The notes under the pieces are model-generated. The model was not told where the DNA came from and did no database searches. It was given only the letters and a program-made list of their open reading frames with translations. A program made the position numbers and the translations under genes. Of a DNA stretch of 44,771 nt, positions 24,910 through 31,972 are shown piece after piece (position 1 is the stretch's first letter; each line of letters begins with the position of its first letter). The stretch comes from Mediterranea sp. (in: CFB group bacteria) (GTDB taxonomy: Bacteria; Bacteroidota; Bacteroidia; Bacteroidales; Bacteroidaceae): contig JAIRNG010000004.1 of NCBI GenBank assembly GCA_031258135.1, forward strand, positions 1-44,771. Direction: 5' to 3'.

Positions 24910-25211
24910 CTTTGCTTTCACCTTTCTCAAACGCCCTGCTGATCGGCGTTTAAAGGGTGAAGGCAAAGGTTCTTTTGCCTTCACCTGTTGTGGCTTCTTT
25001 ATCTCCCTGTCCAAACACCCGTTCCAATAGGACGAACGGGGTTTCCGATACGTATGGAGTTACCTTTCCCAATGGGACGATCCCTGTCATATCTATGGCG
25101 AAAGTTTTACATCGGTATCGGACAGGGTTGATCAAGTGAAGGAAACACGAATTTCTTGCCTTCACCCATTAACGCCGGTCAATAGGGCGTTTGAGAGAGG
25201 TGAAAGCAACG
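24910..25211. mobile_element. MITE-like element with 55-bp terminal inverted repeats
   Basis: Left end 24910-24969 and right end 25156-25211 are near-perfect reverse complements (both carry TTTCACC..CTCAAACGCCCT..GGCGTT..GGGTGAAGGCAA). Each end can also fold on itself. Inside are a CCCGTTC/GAACGGG stem (about 25017-25040) and 25069-25137, which matches 3398-3466 in inverted orientation. There is no open frame of note. A non-autonomous mobile or palindromic intergenic repeat is the best description; no target-site duplication was verified. Confidence 0.7.
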
Positions 25212-25244
25212 CGTTACCTTTTTGCATGTAGGGAGGTATGTATC

Positions 25245-25324
25245 ATAAGTCAACGTAATAATCCCATAAGTCAACGTAATAATTTAATAAGTCAACGTAA
25301 TAATTCCATATTACGTTGAGTTAT
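25245..25324. repeat. 21-bp iterons plus an inverted copy
   Basis: ATAAGTCAACGTAATAAT occurs at 25245, 25266 and 25287 with exact 21-bp spacing. A fourth, inverted copy (ATATTACGTTGAGTTAT) ends at 25324. The 21-bp phasing puts the copies on one face of the helix, as for protein-binding iterons, though no partner gene is identified. Confidence 0.88.
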
Positions 25325-25373
25325 AGAAGTGATATCATTTAAATGAATTCATGAAAGCAAAGGTTAAACAATA

Positions 25374-25406
25374 AAACACCTGAACGTGCAGAATACCCGG
25401 GTGTTT
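25374..25406 (+). terminator. Possible hairpin terminator downstream of the thr operon
   Basis: AAACACC (25374-25380) pairs with GGTGTTT (25400-25406), followed by CCTTT. It is weak and nearly 500 bp from thrC. Apart from this hairpin I see nothing in 25325-25530. Confidence 0.3.
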
Positions 25407-25530
25407 CCTTTAAGTAATTTCCAGTTGATTATGCAGCCGGTTCCACCTTACTGTACGACCGAATATTAAAAGGGTCTTTATCTTGCGAAGAGAACAATTT
25501 CATGTGTTTGCTTTAAAAAAACCACCTAAA

Positions 25531-25562
25531 TTTGGAAGATAAAGAAAGTATGTGTAATTTTG
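25531..25562 (+). promoter_or_regulatory. Promoter of rpsU
   Basis: TTTG (25531-25534), 20-bp spacer, TAATTTTG (25555-25562): a full Bacteroidota consensus promoter. Transcription should start near 25569 with a leader of about 50 nt that is A/T-rich and has no Shine-Dalgarno sequence. Confidence 0.8.
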
Positions 25563-25619
25563 CCCCGCTAAAAGCGTACAATATTTAAAAATATAAATAA
25601 TTTAATCTAAAAAACTAAA

Positions 25620-25811
25620 ATGATCGTAGTACCGGTAAAAGAAGGCGAGAACATTGAAAAAGCCTTGAAAAAATTTAAAAGAAAATTTGAAAAGACAGGC
25701 ACCATTAAAGAATTAAGGCGCAGACAACAGTTTGACAAGCCATCCGTAGTTAACAGGCTGAAAAAAGAACGCGCTATTTACATACAAAAACTGCAGCAGG
25801 TAGAGGATTAA
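25620..25811 (+). CDS. rpsU: 30S ribosomal protein bS21
   Basis: A 63-residue basic protein beginning MIVVPVKEGENIEKALKKF, the standard start of Bacteroidales bS21, with a Lys/Arg-rich tail region. It binds the 30S subunit close to the 3' end of 16S rRNA; in Bacteroidota bS21 helps hide the anti-Shine-Dalgarno sequence. The A/T-only leader before ATG fits a translation system that does not rely on Shine-Dalgarno pairing. A 7-bp ATAAATC/GATTTAT dyad follows the stop (from about 25810). Confidence 0.97.
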   Translation: MIVVPVKEGENIEKALKKFKRKFEKTGTIKELRRRQQFDKPSVVNRLKKERAIYIQKLQQVED

Positions 25812-25895
25812 TAAATCTAAAATACTTTGATTTATCAGATTCTTTTTCATATATTCGTTGCATAGTTATTATAATTAAGTAGTTGTAACGGTATT

Positions 25896-26780
25896 ATGTT
25901 AACAGAATCTTTTCTTGATTATCTCAGGTTCGAGCGGAACTATTCCGATAATACCATAGTCGGATATGGCAAGGATATCGCTCAGTTCCGGAATTTTCTT
26001 CAAGAAAGGGGCAGTGAAGAATTCGATCCTTCTGTCGTTGAGACCGACGATATCCGTGAATGGATCGTTTCGCTGATGGATGGAGGGTCCGGTTCCAGTT
26101 CCGTTAACCGGAAATTGAGCGCTCTCCGGTCTTTCTATAAATATCTTCTGAAGCGAGGTGAGGTGACTAAGGACCCGTTACGAAAAATAACCGGCCCGAA
26201 AAAGAAAAAACCTCTGCCTGTATTTATCAAGGAGAGCGATATGGACAGGCTTTTGGACGAGACTGATTTTGGAGACGGTTTCGTGGGATGCCGGGACCGG
26301 TTGATTGTCGGGACGTTTTATGCCACAGGCGTGCGATTGTCGGAGTTGATTGGTCTGAATGACAGTGATGTTGATTTCTCCTCTTCCCAACTTAAAGTGA
26401 GCGGAAAAAGAAATAAGCAAAGATTGATACCTTTTGGCGATGAGCTGAAACAAACAATGCTTGAATACGTTAATATAAGAAACGAACAAACGCCCCGAAT
26501 GACCGACGCGTTCTTTGTAAAAGAGAATGGCGAACGGCTTTATAAAGAATTGGTTTATGGTATCGTGAAACGGAACCTTTCAAAGGTGGTAACGCAAAAG
26601 AAGAGAAGCCCCCATGTGCTTAGGCATACTTTCGCAACAACGATGCTCAATCATGAGGCTGAGTTGGGGACGATAAAGGAACTTCTTGGACATAGTAGTC
26701 TGGCGACTACGGAAATTTATACGCATACCACTTTTGAAGAACTAAAAAAAGTTTATAAACAGGCTCATCCAAGAGCTTAA
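25896..26780 (+). CDS. xerC: Tyrosine recombinase XerC/XerD family
   Basis: A 294-residue chromosome-dimer-resolution recombinase. N-terminal core-binding domain about 1-90, catalytic domain from about 107. Catalytic residues: R147 (ATGVRLSEL), K171, H240 and R243 in the standard HxxRH box, H266 (LLGHSS) and Y275 (TTEIYTH). Its canonical HxxR box and lack of nearby inverted repeats separate it from the inverton recombinase at 4168, which has Tyr instead of the first His. The order rpsU / xer / hpf before the tRNA-tuf block is familiar from Bacteroidales. XerC versus XerD cannot be decided from sequence alone. Confidence 0.93.
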   Translation: MLTESFLDYLRFERNYSDNTIVGYGKDIAQFRNFLQERGSEEFDPSVVETDDIREWIVSLMDGGSGSSSVNRKLSALRSFYKYLLKRGEVTKDPLRKITGPKKKKPLPVFIKESDMDRLLDETDFGDGFVGCRDRLIVGTFYATGVRLSELIGLNDSDVDFSSSQLKVSGKRNKQRLIPFGDELKQTMLEYVNIRNEQTPRMTDAFFVKENGERLYKELVYGIVKRNLSKVVTQKKRSPHVLRHTFATTMLNHEAELGTIKELLGHSSLATTEIYTHTTFEELKKVYKQAHPRA

Positions 26781-26784
26781 AAGA

Positions 26785-26792
26785 AAAGGAGG
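26785..26792 (+). promoter_or_regulatory. Strong Shine-Dalgarno site before hpf
   Basis: AAAGGAGG ends 5 bases before the hpf ATG. Nearly all other genes in the window, including rpsU, tuf and the ribosomal-protein genes, lack such a site, so this one is unusual for the phylum. Confidence 0.75.
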
Positions 26793-26797
26793 TTAGT

Positions 26798-27097
26798 ATG
26801 GAAATCAGAATTCAATCCATTCATTTTGATGCGGCAGAACATTTGCAGGCTTTTATTCAGAAGAAAGTAGCTAAACTGGAAAAGTTTTATGACGAGATAA
26901 ATTCAGTAGAAGTCGTATTAAAAATAGTGAAACCTGAAACCGCAACAAATAAGGAAGCAGGAATCAAAGTCTATGTTCCGAATTACGACTTTTATGCCAA
27001 TAAAATCTGTGACTCTTTTGAAGAAGCGGTGATTCTCTGTATTGAGGCGTTGGAAAAGCAGTTGATGAAGCATAAAGAAAAGGTGAGAAACAAATAA
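26798..27097 (+). CDS. hpf: Ribosome hibernation-promoting factor, short form
   Basis: A 99-residue HPF/YfiA (RaiA) domain protein. MEIRIQSIHFDAAEHLQAFIQKKV, an internal EVVLKIV strand, and the C-terminal helix FEEAVILCIEALEKQLMKHKEK match the beta-alpha-beta-beta-beta-alpha fold. It binds the 30S decoding region and shuts down or dimerises idle ribosomes. It lacks the C-terminal dimerisation domain of long HPF. It lies 17 bp after xerC and is preceded by a strong Shine-Dalgarno sequence. Confidence 0.93.
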   Translation: MEIRIQSIHFDAAEHLQAFIQKKVAKLEKFYDEINSVEVVLKIVKPETATNKEAGIKVYVPNYDFYANKICDSFEEAVILCIEALEKQLMKHKEKVRNK

Positions 27098-27113
27098 AAA
27101 TAAAAGCAAATAT

Positions 27114-27144
27114 TTTGCGGGAAAGAAATAAATAACTAAATTTG
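27114..27144 (+). promoter_or_regulatory. Promoter of the tRNA-tuf transcription unit
   Basis: TTTG (27114-27117), 19-bp spacer and TAAATTTG (27137-27144) match the consensus exactly, 49 bp upstream of the first tRNA. Start of transcription is expected near 27151. It probably drives four tRNAs and tuf, and may read into the downstream ribosomal genes. Confidence 0.82.
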
Positions 27145-27193
27145 CAGCCGTTTCGCTCACAATCAGAACGTGACGGCGGCGTTTCTTGGCTAT

Positions 27194-27267
27194 GCCTCTT
27201 TAGCTCAGTTGGCCAGAGCACGTGATTTGTAATCTCGGGGTCGTTGGTTCGAATCCGACAAGAGGCT
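27194..27267 (+). tRNA. tRNA-Thr (anticodon TGT)
   Basis: 74-nt cloverleaf: acceptor arms GCCTCTT / AAGAGGC, anticodon loop TTTGTAA, T-loop TTCGAAT. The 3' CCA is not encoded. First tRNA of the cluster. Confidence 0.95.
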
Positions 27268-27285
27268 CAAAAAGTACAAAGTGGA

Positions 27286-27305
27286 AAGTTTTAGACTTAA
27301 AACTT
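27286..27305 (+). repeat. Small hairpin between tRNA-Thr and tRNA-Tyr
   Basis: AAGTTTTA / TAAAACTT (8 bp, 4-base loop). It could help precursor-tRNA processing; no T-run follows. Confidence 0.4.
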
Positions 27306-27329
27306 ACTACTCAGAACTTTAAATTTAAA

Positions 27330-27412
27330 GGGTAGTTACCAGAGTGGCCAAATGGGGCAGACTGTAAATCTGCTGTCTTTCGACTTCGGTGGTTCGAATC
27401 CATCACTACCCA
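27330..27412 (+). tRNA. tRNA-Tyr (anticodon GTA)
   Basis: 83-nt class II tRNA with a long variable arm. Acceptor arms GGGTAGT / ACTACCC pair fully, which fixes the 5' end at 27330; anticodon GTA lies in CTGTAAA. CCA not encoded. Confidence 0.95.
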
Positions 27413-27425
27413 CGAGTGAACATAA

Positions 27426-27498
27426 GCGGAAGTAGCTCAGTTGATAGAGCATTAGCCTTCCAAGCTGAGGGTCGCGGGTTTGAGTCCCGTCTTCCGCT
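27426..27498 (+). tRNA. tRNA-Gly (anticodon TCC)
   Basis: 73-nt cloverleaf: acceptor arms GCGGAAG / CTTCCGC, anticodon loop CTTCCAA, T-loop TTTGAGT. CCA not encoded. Confidence 0.95.
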
Positions 27499-27506
27499 CT
27501 TTGTTT

Positions 27507-27578
<72 letters not shown>

Positions 27579-27634
27579 CAGAAATAACATTAAGAATGCT
27601 GATTATTAATCATAATAAATAAACAAGTAAAGCT

Positions 27635-28819
27635 ATGGCTAAAGAGAAATTTAATCGTACCAAACCGCACGTTAACATTGGTACAATTGGTCACGTTGAC
27701 CACGGTAAAACCACATTAACAGCCGCTATCACTACAGTGTTGGCTAAAAAAGGCCTTTCAGAGTTGCGCTCTTTCGATTCTATCGACAATGCTCCGGAAG
27801 AAAAAGAAAGAGGTATCACAATCAACACGGCTCACGTTGAATATGAAACCGTTAATCGTCACTATGCTCACGTAGACTGTCCGGGTCATGCCGACTACGT
27901 AAAGAACATGGTAACCGGTGCTGCCCAAATGGACGGCGCTATCATTGTAGTTGCCGCTACTGATGGTCCTATGCCTCAAACACGTGAACACATCCTTTTG
28001 GCCCGTCAGGTGAACGTACCTAAGTTGGTGGTTTTCATGAACAAATGCGATATGGTCGACGATGCTGAAATGTTGGAACTTGTAGAAATGGAAATGAGAG
28101 AACTGCTTTCATTCTATGACTTCGACGGCGACAATACTCCGGTTATCCAAGGTTCTGCTCTTGGCGGTTTGAATGGTGTTGCTCAATGGGAAGAAAAAAT
28201 CATGGAATTGATGGATGCAGTCGATACCTGGATTCCATTACCTCCGCGTGATATTGATAAACCATTCCTGATGCCTGTTGAAGACGTATTCTCAATCACT
28301 GGCCGTGGTACCGTAGCAACAGGTCGTATCGAAGCCGGTGTCGTTAAGGTTGGTGATGAAGTTCAAATCATCGGTCTCGGTTCGGAAGCTAAGAAGTCGG
28401 TTGTAACCGGCGTTGAAATGTTCCGTAAACTTCTTGATGTAGGTGAAGCCGGTGATAACGTAGGTTTGCTGCTTCGTGGTATCGACAAGAACGAAATCAA
28501 ACGTGGTATGGTTATCTGTCATCCGGGACAGATCACTCCTCATGCTCAATTCAAAGCTGAGGTGTATATCCTGAAAAAAGAAGAAGGTGGACGTCATACT
28601 CCATTCCACAACAAATATCGTCCTCAGTTCTATATCCGTACATTGGACGTAACCGGTGAAATTACTCTTCCTGAAGGAACAGAAATGGTAATGCCGGGTG
28701 ATAACGTAACTATTACTGTAGATTTGATCTACCCGGTTGCATTGAATGTGGGTCTTCGTTTCGCTATCCGCGAAGGTGGACGTACGGTAGGCGCCGGTCA
28801 GATTACTGAAATCCTTTAA
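27635..28819 (+). CDS. tuf: Elongation factor Tu
   Basis: Translation GTPase delivering aminoacyl-tRNA to the ribosome, 394 residues, family-typical. G1 is GHVDHGKT at 19-26, the switch II motif DCPGHADY begins at 81, G4 NKCD is at about 136-139 and GSALGG at about 174. Domains II and III follow to the C-terminal GAGQITEIL. Single tuf between tRNA-Thr and tRNA-Trp, as is common in the phylum. A perfect hairpin follows the stop. Confidence 0.99.
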   Translation: MAKEKFNRTKPHVNIGTIGHVDHGKTTLTAAITTVLAKKGLSELRSFDSIDNAPEEKERGITINTAHVEYETVNRHYAHVDCPGHADYVKNMVTGAAQMDGAIIVVAATDGPMPQTREHILLARQVNVPKLVVFMNKCDMVDDAEMLELVEMEMRELLSFYDFDGDNTPVIQGSALGGLNGVAQWEEKIMELMDAVDTWIPLPPRDIDKPFLMPVEDVFSITGRGTVATGRIEAGVVKVGDEVQIIGLGSEAKKSVVTGVEMFRKLLDVGEAGDNVGLLLRGIDKNEIKRGMVICHPGQITPHAQFKAEVYILKKEEGGRHTPFHNKYRPQFYIRTLDVTGEITLPEGTEMVMPGDNVTITVDLIYPVALNVGLRFAIREGGRTVGAGQITEIL

Positions 28820-28830
28820 TTATTAACTCT

Positions 28831-28863
28831 TTCCGGTTCCCATTTACTTCATGGGAACCGGAA
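28831..28863 (+). terminator. Perfect 13-bp hairpin between tuf and tRNA-Trp
   Basis: TTCCGGTTCCCAT (28831-28843) and ATGGGAACCGGAA (28851-28863), 7-base loop. There is no T-run; the tRNA-Trp begins 5 bases later. It is more likely a 3'-end stabiliser or processing site for tuf mRNA than a full terminator. Confidence 0.6.
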
Positions 28864-28868
28864 TCTAT

Positions 28869-28941
28869 ACGGGAGTAGCTCAGTTGGTAGAGCACTGGTC
28901 TCCAAAACCAGGTGTCGGGAGTTCGAGCCTCTCTTCCCGTG
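28869..28941 (+). tRNA. tRNA-Trp (anticodon CCA)
   Basis: 73-nt cloverleaf: acceptor arms ACGGGAG / TTCCCGT (one G-T pair), anticodon stem CTGGT/ACCAG with loop CTCCAAA. 3' CCA not encoded. It sits immediately ahead of secE, the classical arrangement. Confidence 0.96.
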
Positions 28942-28955
28942 CTAATATTGTTGAA

Positions 28956-29147
28956 ATGAAAAAGATAACAAACTACATTAAAGAATCTTACAACGAACTT
29001 GTTCATAAAGTGTCGTGGCCAACGTATTCTGAACTAACCAGCAGTGCGGTAGTTGTTTTATATGCTTCCCTACTTATTGCATTGGTGGTGTTTGCGATGG
29101 ACTTCTGTTTCCAGACATTCATGGAAAAAATAATCTACCCACATTAA
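28956..29147 (+). CDS. secE: Preprotein translocase subunit SecE
   Basis: A 63-residue short SecE with one membrane helix. The cytoplasmic amphipathic part includes the family motif ELVHKVSWPTYSEL (about 14-27), followed by a hydrophobic segment at about 30-50 and a short tail. It clamps SecY in the inner-membrane translocon. The frame is open upstream through the tRNA-Trp gene, but the first ATG outside the tRNA is at 28956, which gives the normal SecE start MKKITNYIKESYNE. It is co-transcribed with nusG (13 bp apart). Confidence 0.96.
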   Translation: MKKITNYIKESYNELVHKVSWPTYSELTSSAVVVLYASLLIALVVFAMDFCFQTFMEKIIYPH

Positions 29148-29160
29148 ACGAAGAGTTAAA

Positions 29161-29703
29161 ATGTCTGAGATTGAAAAGAAATGGTACGTTTTGCGTGCTA
29201 TTAGCGGAAAAGAAACTAAGGTTAAAGAATATCTTGAAGCTGATATAAAAAACAGCAACCTTGGTGAATATGTTTCTCAGGTTTTGATCCCTACCGAAAA
29301 AGTATATCAGGTTCGCAATGGTAAAAAAGTTGTGAAAGAAAGAAGTTATCTTCCGGGATACGTTTTGATAGAGGCTGCTTTGGTTGGCGAGGTTGCTCAT
29401 CTTTTGAAAAACACGCCTAATGTGATTGGATTTTTAGGCGGTTCCGAAAAACCGATACCATTAAGACAATCGGAAGTAAATCGAATACTGGGTACAGTGG
29501 ACGAACTGCAGGAATTGGGTGAAGACCTGAATATCCCGTATATTGTTGGCGAAACTGTAAAAGTAACTTTTGGACCGTTTAGCGGATTCAGTGGAGTCAT
29601 TGAAGAAGTGAATACGGAAAAGAAGAAGCTGAAGGTCATGGTAAAGATATTCGGACGGAAAACTCCGCTCGAATTGGGCTTTATGCAAGTTGAAAAAGAA
29701 TAG
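29161..29703 (+). CDS. nusG: Transcription termination/antitermination factor NusG
   Basis: A 180-residue NusG. The NGN domain begins EKKWYVLRAISGKETKVKEYL, and the KOW motif lies at about 131-160 (GETVKVTFGPFSGFSGVIEEV). It binds the RNA-polymerase clamp and links it to Rho or to the ribosome. Position between secE and rplK is the standard one. No insertion typical of the LoaP or UpxY paralogues is visible, so this is the housekeeping copy. Confidence 0.98.
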   Translation: MSEIEKKWYVLRAISGKETKVKEYLEADIKNSNLGEYVSQVLIPTEKVYQVRNGKKVVKERSYLPGYVLIEAALVGEVAHLLKNTPNVIGFLGGSEKPIPLRQSEVNRILGTVDELQELGEDLNIPYIVGETVKVTFGPFSGFSGVIEEVNTEKKKLKVMVKIFGRKTPLELGFMQVEKE

Positions 29704-29756
29704 TGCAGGTGTTACGCTGTGGTATTCTTCATTAATTCACATATAAATTAATAAAA

Positions 29757-30200
29757 ATGGCTAAAGAAGTTGCTGGACAAATCAAATTACAAATTAAAGG
29801 AGGTGCGGCAAATCCATCGCCCCCGGTAGGACCTGCATTGGGTTCGAAAGGGATTAACATTATGGAGTTTTGCAAGCAATTCAACGCCAGAACCCAAGAC
29901 AAAGCAGGTAAAATATTACCCGTAATCATTACTTACTACTCAGATAAATCTTTTGATTTTGTAATCAAGACTCCGCCCATTGCTATTCAGTTACTTGAAC
30001 TGACTAAGCAAAAGAGTGGTTCTGCTGAGCCTAATCGTAAGAAAGTTGCCGAGATCACTTGGGAACAAGTACAGACGATTGCTCAGGACAAAATGGTTGA
30101 CTTAAACTGTTTCACCATTGAGTCTGCTATGAGAATGGTTGCAGGTACAGCAAGAAGTATGGGTATCACTGTAAAAGGGGAGTTCCCGGTTAACAATTAA
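29757..30200 (+). CDS. rplK: 50S ribosomal protein uL11
   Basis: A 147-residue uL11: N-terminal domain with [20 protein letters not shown] (Pro-rich), C-terminal RNA-binding domain ending [11 protein letters not shown]. It binds 23S rRNA at the GTPase-associated centre. The Shine-Dalgarno-like AAAGGAGG inside codons 12-15 is coding sequence, not a start signal. Follows nusG by 53 bp. Confidence 0.98.
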   Translation: MAKEVAGQIKLQIKGGAANPSPPVGPALGSKGINIMEFCKQFNARTQDKAGKILPVIITYYSDKSFDFVIKTPPIAIQLLELTKQKSGSAEPNRKKVAEITWEQVQTIAQDKMVDLNCFTIESAMRMVAGTARSMGITVKGEFPVNN

Positions 30201-30217
30201 TTAAACTTCAATTTATA

Positions 30218-30916
30218 ATGAGTAAACTGACAAAAAATCAAAAGTTAGCTGCAGAAAAAATTGAAGCAGGGAAAGCATACTCACTGAAAGAAGCCGCATC
30301 TTTGGTGAAAGAGATCACTTTCACTAAATTCGATGCTTCATTAGATATTGATGTACGCTTGGGAGTTGACCCGCGTAAAGCTAACCAAATGGTGAGAGGT
30401 GTTGTTTCACTTCCTCATGGAACAGGTAAAGATGTGCGTGTATTGGTACTTTGTACTCCTGATGTTGAAGCTGCTGCAAAAGACGCTGGCGCTGACTATG
30501 TTGGTCTTGACGAATACATAGATAAGATCAAAGGCGGATGGACCGATATTGATGTAATCATCACGATGCCGTCTATCATGGGTAAGATTGGAGCTTTAGG
30601 ACGTGTGTTAGGGCCCCGTGGCCTGATGCCTAATCCTAAAAGCGGTACTGTAACTATGGATGTTGCTAAAGCTGTGAAAGAAGTAAAACAGGGAAAAATC
30701 GACTTTAAAGTCGACAAGTCCGGTATCGTTCATACTTCTATCGGTAAAGTTTCATTTGATGTGGATAAGATTCGCGATAACGCAAAAGAATTCATTGCTA
30801 CATTGAATAAACTAAAGCCAAGCGCAGCCAAAGGTACATATATAAAGAGTATTTATCTTTCGAGTACAATGAGTCCGGGTATTAAGATTGACCCGAAAAC
30901 AATTGAAGAAATCTAA
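30218..30916 (+). CDS. rplA: 50S ribosomal protein uL1
   Basis: A 232-residue uL1 of the L1 stalk. Recognised by [20 protein letters not shown] near residue 44, the LPHGTGK motif near 68 and [15 protein letters not shown] at about 133-147. In E. coli uL1 represses its own mRNA (rplKA); a matching target is not evident in the 53-bp nusG-rplK gap. Lies 17 bp after rplK and 14 bp before rplJ. Confidence 0.98.
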   Translation: MSKLTKNQKLAAEKIEAGKAYSLKEAASLVKEITFTKFDASLDIDVRLGVDPRKANQMVRGVVSLPHGTGKDVRVLVLCTPDVEAAAKDAGADYVGLDEYIDKIKGGWTDIDVIITMPSIMGKIGALGRVLGPRGLMPNPKSGTVTMDVAKAVKEVKQGKIDFKVDKSGIVHTSIGKVSFDVDKIRDNAKEFIATLNKLKPSAAKGTYIKSIYLSSTMSPGIKIDPKTIEEI

Positions 30917-30930
30917 TAAAAAGACGAATA

Positions 30931-31443
30931 ATGAGAAAGGAAGATAAAAATACGATTATAGAGCAAATTGCTACTACAGTTAAAGAATACGGTCACTTCT
31001 ATCTGGTGGATCTTACTGCAATGAATGCAGAAGCTACAAATGCATTGAGAAGAGCCTGTTTTAAAACAGACATCAAATTGATGGTTGTGAAAAATACGCT
31101 CCTGCAAAAAGCATTTGATACCCTCGAAGAAGACTTTACTCCTCTTTATGAAACATTGAAAGGCTCAACAGCCGTCATGTTCTGCGATACAGCGAACGCA
31201 CCGGCCAAGTTGATCAAAAATGTTGCTAAGGATGGTATTCCGGGACTGAAAGCTGCTTACGCAGAAGAAAGTTTCTACATTGGAGCTCAGCAATTGGATG
31301 CTCTCGTTGGCATTAAGAGCAAGAACGAAGTTATCGCCGATATTATTGCACTGTTGCAATCACCTGCGAAAAACGTTATCTCAGCTCTTCAATCAGGTGG
31401 AAACACCATTCACGGAGTGCTTCAAACACTTAGTGAAAGATAA
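30931..31443 (+). CDS. rplJ: 50S ribosomal protein uL10
   Basis: A 170-residue uL10, base of the L7/L12 stalk. It starts MRKEDKNTIIEQIATTVKEYGHFYLVDLTAMNA and carries the conserved central region VVKNTLLQKA. The C-terminal helix (NVISALQSGGNTIHGVLQTLSER) binds bL12 dimers. Only 14 bp separate it from rplA, too little for the long L10 leader found in E. coli, so autoregulation, if any, must work differently. Confidence 0.98.
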   Translation: MRKEDKNTIIEQIATTVKEYGHFYLVDLTAMNAEATNALRRACFKTDIKLMVVKNTLLQKAFDTLEEDFTPLYETLKGSTAVMFCDTANAPAKLIKNVAKDGIPGLKAAYAEESFYIGAQQLDALVGIKSKNEVIADIIALLQSPAKNVISALQSGGNTIHGVLQTLSER

Positions 31444-31489
31444 TTCAATAAATATTTTAGTAAATTAAACAATTAAAAAACATACAAAA

Positions 31490-31867
31490 ATGGCAGATTT
31501 GAAAGCTTTTGCGGAACAATTAGTTAACTTGACAGTAAAAGAAGTTAATGAACTTGCAACTATCCTTAAAGAAGAATATGGTATTGAACCCGCTGCAGCA
31601 GCTGTAGCTGTTGCTGCTGGCCCTGCTGCCGGTAGCGCTGCTGTTGAAGAAGAAAAAACTTCATTCGACATAGTATTGAAAAGTGCCGGTACAGCTAAAT
31701 TGCAAGTTGTGAAAGCCGTTAAAGAAGCATGTGGCCTTGGCTTGAAAGAAGCCAAAGACCTGGTTGACGGTGCACCTAGCGTAGTAAAAGAAGGTTTGGC
31801 TAAAGACGAAGCAGAATCATTGAAGAAAACATTGGAAGAAGCTGGAGCTGAAGTTGAACTTAAATAA
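31490..31867 (+). CDS. rplL: 50S ribosomal protein bL12
   Basis: A 125-residue stalk protein bL7/L12. The N-terminal dimerisation domain (about 1-35), an Ala/Gly-rich hinge (about 38-55) and the C-terminal factor-binding domain with [19 protein letters not shown] (about 80-98) are all clear. It recruits translation GTPases such as EF-Tu. It is followed by a strong hairpin with a T-run before rpoB. Confidence 0.98.
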   Translation: MADLKAFAEQLVNLTVKEVNELATILKEEYGIEPAAAAVAVAAGPAAGSAAVEEEKTSFDIVLKSAGTAKLQVVKAVKEACGLGLKEAKDLVDGAPSVVKEGLAKDEAESLKKTLEEAGAEVELK

Positions 31868-31894
31868 AACATTAGCCTGGTGATCAGGTAATTC

Positions 31895-31933
31895 GGTTAA
31901 GAGTCCTCTGACAAGAGGATTCTTAACCTTTTT
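31895..31933 (+). terminator. rplL-rpoB attenuator/terminator
   Basis: GGTTAAGAGTCCTCT (31895-31909) pairs with AGAGGATTCTTAACC (31914-31928) with one mismatch, then five T. Intrinsic-terminator shape between the stalk genes and the polymerase genes. Partial read-through, as at the E. coli rplL-rpoB attenuator, would set the ratio of polymerase to ribosomal protein. Confidence 0.8.
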
Positions 31934-31972
31934 GTGTATATATTTAAAATTAAGTTCTAAATTCATTGACAG

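Noticed and set aside
25896..26780. XerC as a possible second inverton recombinase or integrative-element integrase
   Set aside because: It has the canonical Xer HxxRH box, a housekeeping neighbourhood (rpsU, hpf) and no flanking inverted repeats.
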